The notes under the pieces are model-generated. The model was not told the DNA's origin. It saw only the letters and a list, made by a program, of their open reading frames with translations, and made no database searches. Shown here piece after piece: positions 5,648 through 6,020 of a stretch of 6,020 nt of DNA. The DNA is from Nanosynbacter sp. (lineage in GTDB: Bacteria > Patescibacteriota > Saccharimonadia > Saccharimonadales > Saccharimonadaceae). The stretch is from assembly GCA_029975625.1 (NCBI GenBank), contig JARKOR010000144.1, positions 1-6,020 of the forward strand. Reading direction: 5' to 3'. The position numbers were made by a program, and so were the translations under genes. Each line of letters opens with the position of its first letter. The first letter of the stretch is position 1.

Positions 5648-5683
5648 GCCGCTACCCTGGTGGGCGGCATGCACTTTTTATTT
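5648..5683 (+). terminator. Probable intrinsic terminator after the FKBP gene
   Basis: A GC stem starts right after the FKBP stop: GCCGC (5648-5652) pairs with GCGGC (5664-5668) around an 11-base loop that may pair further (CC with GG). A T-rich run TTTTTATTT follows at 5675-5683. The six-base spacer before the T run is longer than ideal, so efficiency may be partial. Its place between two transcription units fits. Confidence 0.55.
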
Positions 5684-5696
5684 ATCGTAGCGCTCA

Positions 5697-5705
5697 TGGT
5701 ATAAT
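5697..5705 (+). promoter_or_regulatory. Extended -10 promoter giving a predicted leaderless yvcK mRNA
   Basis: TGGTATAAT is a perfect extended -10 (TG at 5697-5698, TATAAT at 5700-5705). Exactly six bases separate it from the ATG at 5712, putting the predicted transcription start on the A of the start codon. The -35 position (about 5677-5682) falls in the T run of the preceding terminator and is a weak match. No Shine-Dalgarno is present. Confidence 0.7.
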
Positions 5706-5711
5706 AGGCAT

Positions 5712-6020
5712 ATGGAACCAATTGGTATAAGAATTGTTGTTATCGGTGGGGGAACAGGAAGCTTTACGCTTCTGAGCGAATTAAAAAAGTATACACATAA
5801 TATCACCGCGCTTGTCAATATGGTGGACGATGGAGGCTCAACGGGAGTCCTCCGTGACGAGCTTGGCGTGCTTCCGGCGGGCGACGTGCGCCAGTGCCTC
5901 GTGGCTCTTAGCACATCTCCGCGAGTACGAGACTTGTTCAACTATCGATTCGATGAAGGTAGCATGAAAGGCCATGCGTTTGGTAATTTGTTCATGGCGG
6001 CTCTCGAGAAGATGACTGGC
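5712..6020 (+). CDS. yvcK: YvcK/CofD-like protein (gluconeogenesis factor family), N-terminal part
   Basis: The first 103 residues are visible; the gene runs off the window. The N-terminus is a Rossmann-like nucleotide-binding fold: RIVVIGGGTGSFTLL (~7-21), then ALVNMVDDGGSTG (~34-46), PAGDVRQCLVAL (~55-66) and KGHAFGNL (~86-93). These are signature motifs of the YvcK/CofD family. In Bacillus and Mycobacterium, YvcK/CuvA binds UDP-sugars and influences carbon flux into peptidoglycan and cell shape; it is not the F420-synthesis enzyme CofD, which shares the fold. In many bacteria yvcK lies between rapZ and whiA; here the upstream neighbour is an FKBP gene and a terminator, so that cluster is at least not conserved on the 5' side. 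The start at 5712 is set by the -10 element and by the short distance to GGGTG. Confidence 0.9.
   Translation, partial: MEPIGIRIVVIGGGTGSFTLLSELKKYTHNITALVNMVDDGGSTGVLRDELGVLPAGDVRQCLVALSTSPRVRDLFNYRFDEGSMKGHAFGNLFMAALEKMTG

Noticed and set aside
5678..5941. Minus-strand open frame at the right end
   Set aside because: It is antisense to yvcK, whose DDGGSTG and GHAFGNL motifs are unambiguous on the + strand.

Overview
This window reads as an ordinary, tightly packed bacterial chromosome segment. All genes lie on the + strand, intergenic gaps are 50 bases or less apart from a roughly 65-base gap near 5650-5711, and stop/start overlaps are frequent. TGA is a normal stop here (it ends xseB, the kinase and the response regulator), so the UGA=Gly code of Gracilibacteria/SR1 is excluded. 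The gene set is an alpha2-type GlyRS, minimal single-domain regulators, a YvcK gene, a compact XseA tail, and promoters placed directly on start codons. It suggests a reduced-genome lineage, most likely Patescibacteria/CPR and perhaps Saccharibacteria. That placement is inference from content and style, not from an alignment.

Layout. Bases 2-1162 form an overlapping cluster: the 3' end of xseA, then xseB (the two subunits of exonuclease VII), then a small membrane-anchored FAM173-like methyltransferase. A well-formed sigma70-type promoter lies in the last bases of the methyltransferase gene and drives a gene for a one-pass membrane protein with an exported domain (1180-1833). Bases 1866-3612 are a second cluster joined by ATGA overlaps: a soluble, sensorless histidine kinase, a receiver-only response regulator, and recO. 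Bases 3650-5647 hold glycyl-tRNA synthetase, an unrecognised 80-residue protein and a cytoplasmic FKBP prolyl isomerase, followed by a probable terminator. The last unit, cut by the window edge, is yvcK (from 5712).

The most notable signal is regulatory. Three independent transcription units (the kinase, glyS and yvcK) have a -10 hexamer ending 6-7 bases before the ATG, which puts the predicted transcription start on or next to the A of the start codon. These look like leaderless mRNAs. By contrast xseB, recO and the FKBP gene have Shine-Dalgarno sequences. The signal also settles two start codons: glyS at 3650 rather than 3599, and the membrane protein at 1180 rather than 1168.

Functionally the window mixes DNA repair (XseAB, RecO), translation and protein folding (GlyRS, FKBP), signalling (kinase and receiver) and cell-wall/carbon control (YvcK). 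I see no mobile element, CRISPR array, tRNA or rRNA. I found no convincing new multi-gene system. The best leads are the leaderless promoters, the two-component pair translationally joined to recO, and two uncharacterised small proteins.
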